Positions 59,599 through 64,000 of a stretch of 64,000 nt of DNA are shown here, one piece after another; positions within the stretch are counted from its first letter, which is position 1, and each line of letters opens with the position of its first letter. Source of the stretch: Aegilops tauschii subsp. strangulata (lineage: Eukaryota; Streptophyta; Magnoliopsida; Poales; Poaceae); NCBI RefSeq assembly GCF_002575655.3, contig NC_053037.3, positions 140,317,207 to 140,381,206 on the forward strand, read 5' to 3'. The translations under genes and the position numbers were made by a program. The notes below the pieces were generated by a model that searched no databases, was not told where the DNA came from, and worked only from the letters and a program-made list of their open reading frames with translations.

Positions 59599-60900
59599 AA
59601 CTACTACCCTTAAAATGAATCTCGTCCCCGAGATTCGGAGAGGCTAGAAAGAAGTACGTTGGGTTTTGGGGGTCTTCCTGAAAATCCATTGATCGTCACA
59701 AAGATCTAGGGTGCTACCACCCTTAGAAGCAAGGTTACGGTTCTATACTTTGGGTTGGCAATGTTGGTCTTCCCAGTTCTTCGGTATAACTCCTACTTTG
59801 GGGTTCTTCCGGTAGGGGCATAACCATTTCCTCAATATCTTGTGTCCTTTCATCAAAATAAGGTTCTCCCGAGACTGGGTCCTCTTAGCTGACAGGTCTG
59901 TCGCCAGCACTAAACAACTATTGGAAATCTCATGGTGGTCAACAATTTATGGTTTCTCTTGCAGGAAATGGGTCTGGGTGGAATCTCATCGTATAACCTA
60001 TTATTGACAACGGTTGCTTGTACAAGGTTCCATCGTCCTGCCATTCTAAATTTTTTGGCTTGTCATACCGACACTATAATAGGGTTTCAAGGCTATCCGA
60101 TTTTCCATCAACAAATGATAGTTCATGATAGAAGTCTCTGGTATGGGGACCAATCCATCCCGTACTTGAATCATTACTTCATACAGACAGTGAATCACGT
60201 GTTCTAACACTCGGGCATCCTCACAAACATTGCAGAATTCATCTTTTCCTCGAACTTGGTTCGAATAAATCCTCCTAAGAATCGTCTGCTGATCAAATCA
60301 CAACTTCTTTCTAATTTATTCCTTCAACAAGGTAGTGCTTGATCCTTATTAACTCCTGGGCATGTGGGTCATGAGCCCACTTCAATAGTTGTATAGCTTT
60401 AACTCATCCTTGGACTTATTATTGTTCCATATTCCAACACTACACCTCCTTTAAATCCAATAGTACTTCTCTCCTTCATACTCTTGGGGTAACACGTATA
60501 TATTGAAATAAAACTCAAACTTATTTTGTCCAAACTCCACTCTCTAGAATACATTTTCCTTTCCATTGGTCAAGTGTTCTCACAGGGAATTACCACCCTT
60601 AAAATGAAATTGCACAAATTCATCCATAGACCATATTTCTCATATCCTCAAAAATCGTCAAAAATCTTTGTTCATGGAGGAACAACTCATAAAATTCGAC
60701 ATACGAAATCATGACACATTAATTTTATTGATGCATGAATTCATTACAATATCTGAGATTTCCATTACATAATTCAACTCCATATCCTCAATGAAAATAA
60801 AAATGTGTAGTACATTATTGCATTCTTTATTCCAGTATAAAAATCTCAACTACTCAACTTCAAGCTTTCCTCGGTTCCGAACATTCTTTGGCGAAATTTC
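59599..60900 (-). other. Non-coding region between Gag and 3' LTR of element D
   Basis: No protease, RT, RNase H or integrase motif was recognised on either strand. The minus-strand end is the PPT. A repeat of the PPT-like phrase TTTTAAGGGTGGTAATTCCC lies at about 60585-60605. Confidence 0.5.
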
Positions 60901-63900
60901 CTACTTCCTTGCAGCATAAAAAATGACGTCGGACAAATCCAGGGGCTTCTTGGTGATTATTCTGGCTCCTTGGGTTCTTTGCTTCTTTTCTGGGCAATCA
61001 TTGCCATAGTGTCCTATGTTCTTCTACTTGTGAGCTGCGTTGGGATTTCCCCAAAGAGGAGGGGATGATGCAGTACAGTAGAGATAAGTCCCTCTGTTAT
61101 GAAACCAAGGTTATCAATCCAGTAGGAGAACCAAGCAACACTATGTAAACAACACCTGCACACAAACAACAAATACTTGCAACCCAACGCGTAGAGGGGT
61201 TGTCAATCCCTCAACGGTATTGAGATAGATTAAATTGTATAGGATTTGATAAATAGATCTAACTAAAATACAAAATGAAATAAATAAAAGAAAAGTACAA
61301 CAATGTATTTTTAGGATTTTTATATGATGAAAGATAGAACCGGGGGCCATAGTTTTCACTAGAGGCTTCTCTTGAGAAAATGGCATCCGGTGGGTAAACA
61401 AATTATTGTTGGGCAATTGACAGAAAAGCAAATAATTATGACAATATCCAAGGAAATGATCATGTATATAGGCATCACGTCCAAGATTAGTAGACTGACA
61501 CCTGCCTGCATCTACTACTATTACTCCACACATCGACCGCTATCCAGCATGCATCTAGTGTATTAAGTTCATGGAAAAACGTAGTAATGCATTAAGAAAG
61601 ATGACATGATGTAGACAAGATAAACTCACATATGAATAACCCCCGGCTTTTACCCTTAATAGCAACGATACATGCGTGTCATGTCTCTTTCTGTCACTGA
61701 GATTGAGCACCACAAGATCGAACCCATCACAAAGCACATCTTCCCATGGCAAGATAAATAAATCTAGTTGGCCAAACCAAATCAATAATTCGGAGAAGAA
61801 ATACGAGGCTATAACAATCATGCATAAAAGAGTTCAGAGAAAACTCAAATAATATTCATGGATAGATCTGATCATAAACTCGCAATTCATTGGATCCCAA
61901 CAAACACACAGCAAAAAGTCATTCCATTAAATAGATCTTCAAGAGCATCAAGGAGTACATTGTATTGAAGATCAAAAAGAGAGAAGAAACCATCTAGCTA
62001 CTAACTACGGACCCGTAGGTCTGTGGTAAACTACTCACGCATCATCGGAGGGCCAACAAGGATGATGAAGAACCCCTCCGATCGTTGCCCCCTCCGGCAA
62101 GTGCCGGGAAAGGCCTCTAGATTGGATCTCGTGGTTCTGGAACTTGCGGTGGCATAAAAGTATTTCGTCGACTCCCCTAAGGGTTTTGGGATTTTAGAGT
62201 ATTTATAGAGGCAGAGGTAGGTCAAACAGAGCCACGTGGGCCCCACTACCCACTAGGGTGCAAGAGGCCCCTGGCGCGCCCTGGTGCCTAGTGGCCCACT
62301 GGCCCATCTTCTCATGGCCTCGAGAAGCTTCCAGGCTCTCTTCTTGCCAGAAAAAAAGTCTCCAAAAAGTTTAGTGGCATTTGGACTTCGTTTGGTATTG
62401 ATATTCTACAAAGTAAAAAAACAAGCAAAAAATAGCAAGTGACATGGGGCACTAAGTTAATAGGTTAGTCCCAAAAAATGATATAAAGTTGCTAGTAAAT
62501 GTATACAAAACATCCAATATTGACAATATAATAGCATGGAACAATAAAAAATTATAGATACATTGGAGATGTATCAAGCATCCCCAAGCTCGTCCTCGAG
62601 TAGGTAAATGATAAAAACAGAATTTTTGATGTGGAATGCTACCTATCATTTTCATCACATATTATTTTCTTTTGTAGCATGGATATTTGGACTTTAAGTA
62701 ATTCAAAGCAATAGTCTATCATTTGACATGAAGACATCAATACTCAAGCATATCAACAAGCAACCATGTCTTTCAAAATATCAATGCTAAAGCAAGTTAT
62801 CCCTAGCCCATTATGCTCAATCATTGATCCATTCATGAAACACACTCAAATATTAGCTGCATCCAATGGACAAGTATGACAACAGTGTTCTAATTTGTAC
62901 ATCCAGAAAAAATCTCCAAAAAGTTTCGTGGCATTTGGACTTTGTTTCGTATTGATATTCTGCAAAGTAAAAAACAAGCAAAAATAGCAACTGGCACTGG
63001 GCACTAAGTTAATAGGTTAGTCCCAAAAAATGATATAAAGTTGGTAGTAAATGTATATAAAACATCCAAGATTGATAATATAATAGCATGGAACAATCAA
63101 AAAGTATAGATACGTTGGAGACGTATCATGTTCTTACACTCAAAACAGGTAATATGACTCTTATCCTTCTTTGCAGAGATTGGTTTGTCCTGTGGGCACA
63201 TTCCCTTTCTCTTCCTGGACTTCTCGCTCCGATCAATCCTTCTAATTCCTATGGATCAAACTCCACTTCTTCTGTCAGGAAGTCTCCTAGATACTCTTGG
63301 CTTTCCTTCGTGCAATACCGTGAAAAATGTCCTTCTCCACATGAATAGCAGGCATGGGCGTAAAATCTGGTTAGGCCTTCTCCATCAGGGTCTTCAACAA
63401 CTTCCTTCATCACATGTTCTTCTAAACTTTCCCCGAGGGCTTCTTTCATGGCTTCCTTCTGCTGCTTGGTAATTTCTTGTACCTTGGGGTAAATTTGGCA
63501 CTGAGCTAGGTAATGAGTAGTTCCTTCACACAAGAAACAAGTCAATTGCCTAGTGGGGCATTCTTCCTCAGGGTGATGTTATTCACAATGAGGGCATCCA
63601 TCCTTGTGTTCTTCATGGGTGTGTCATATTTCTCTGCGGATCTTGCATGCACAAGGCTTCTTCATTTTACGGTCACATGGCTTTTGGATAAGACGAGACC
63701 TCGGTAGAATCGTCTTGAATTCTTCCCAAGCATTTGCTCCATTCCATCCTTGTATAGCTTGATGTATCTCTCGCCATCTTGCAACACCTTCTGTGATGTG
63801 TTGTAGGGTGTATGGATACATATACTCTCCTTCAATATGGTACTCCTTCATGCGATCTTCCACATTCTCTATCCATTGTGCTACCTCCAGCTGTGTCATC

Positions 63901-63992
63901 GATCTCGAAAATACAAGTCCATCTTCATTCATCATATATTGGTTCCAAGGGTTTTGGGACGAGATACAGAAGAGGGATAGCGAGATACACAC
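60901..63992 (-). pseudogene. Gag of element D with four CCHC-type knuckles, interrupted by element C
   Basis: Minus-strand reading. A Gag core is seen at 63992-63700 (WIENVEDRMKEY, GVARWREIHQAIQGW). A CPHC..H....C knuckle with an in-frame stop inside lies near 63590, CFLCEGTTHYLAQC at about 63540-63499, and CYSCGEGHFSRYC at about 63351-63313. A last CX2CX4HX4C knuckle is split by element C at 63133/61017. After it come 26 or so codons to TAG at 60901. Two more stops lie near 63624 and 63249. The third knuckle is one residue short. The N-terminus lies outside the window. No enzymatic domain follows. Confidence 0.65.
61022..63128 (-). mobile_element. Gypsy element C, internally deleted
   Basis: A complete LTR (61022-62576), a 330-bp internal remnant (62577 to about 62905) and the last 220 or so bases of a second LTR (to 63128) lie between TGTTC duplicates (61017-61021 and 63129-63133). 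Removing it restores a continuous CCHC knuckle in Gag of D, which proves the borders. The internal remnant matches the PPT-side internal region of element A in reverse. The LTR's outer end reads TTCTACTTG rather than TG. Confidence 0.8.
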
Positions 63993-64000
63993 AATACAAA

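Larger units (their letters stand above)
55768..64000 (-). mobile_element. Gypsy-type element D with long LTR and Gag only, cut by window edge
   Basis: On the minus strand, a Gag region (63992-60901) is followed by about 1.3 kb without recognisable pol, then a PPT (TTTTAAGGGTAGTAGT, 59599-59614), then the 3' LTR (59598-55768). The 5' LTR and PBS lie beyond the right edge. It inserted into the old copia near ATAGT (55763-55767). Lack of protease, RT and integrase between Gag and 3' LTR means it is either deleted or a natural Gag-only element. Confidence 0.65.

Overview
This window looks like intergenic chromosomal DNA from a Triticeae grass (wheat, Aegilops, barley or rye type). Nearly everything is transposable elements nested in each other. 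The main evidence is (a) a copia element whose LTR type I recognise as BARE-1/Angela/WIS-like, starting TGAAGGAAATATGCCC and ending CCCCAACA; (b) at least six copies of the grass gypsy LTR type that starts TGATACGTCTCCAA; (c) a CACTA element, a Helitron and MITE remnants of grass type. No prokaryotic features, rRNA, tRNA genes or CRISPR arrays were seen. Family names are from memory and were not checked against a database.

Layout. 1-2764: 3' part of a long LTR that cuts into the next element. 2765-8054: 3' half of a plus-strand gypsy element. It carries an antisense, intron-containing gene of the 'putative gypsy type transposon' (PF04195-like) class and a complete 3' LTR (6909-8054). 8055-8313: piece of another LTR. 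8314-14494: gypsy element A (+), which has a gag-like ORF but no pol. A CACTA element (14495 to about 21990) interrupts its 3' LTR. The CACTA holds a broken En/Spm-type (Transposase_24-like) gene on the minus strand, a serially duplicated exon/intron unit, a Helitron (19153-20906) and a small non-LTR-like insert (21386-21619). 21990-27329: poorly assigned DNA with a hairpin, a near-perfect 488-bp palindrome whose two ends are both Helitron-3'-end-like, and a CA/CACG-rich tract. 27335-28920: solo gypsy LTR with TSD. 28926-34268: the least repeat-like stretch, with the only intact plausible non-TE ORF (30863-31588, minus), plus MITE remnants and two long C tracts.

34274-50327: gypsy element B (minus, TSD ttggg). 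Its 5' LTR is split by a full-length copia element (40465-49029, TSD ataat). B had itself inserted near the 3' end of an older gypsy LTR (34240-34273 plus 50328-50392), whose gag-like start follows to about 51096. 51100-55767: a heavily decayed copia, itself split by a solo gypsy LTR (53332-54884, TSD atgaa). 55768-64000: a minus-strand gypsy element D with a 3.8-kb LTR and a Gag with a row of CCHC knuckles but no visible pol. Gypsy element C (61022-63128) interrupts the last knuckle of that Gag.

How the parts relate. Elements A, B, C and D look non-autonomous: they keep LTR, PBS and PPT signals and, where kept, a short gag-like ORF. The only visible pol genes are in two copia elements and both are broken. 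Mobility of the others must have depended on enzymes supplied elsewhere. The order of events follows from the nesting: old copia and old gypsy first, then gypsy B, then the copia inside B; gypsy D then C on the right; CACTA then Helitron and LINE-like insert on the left.
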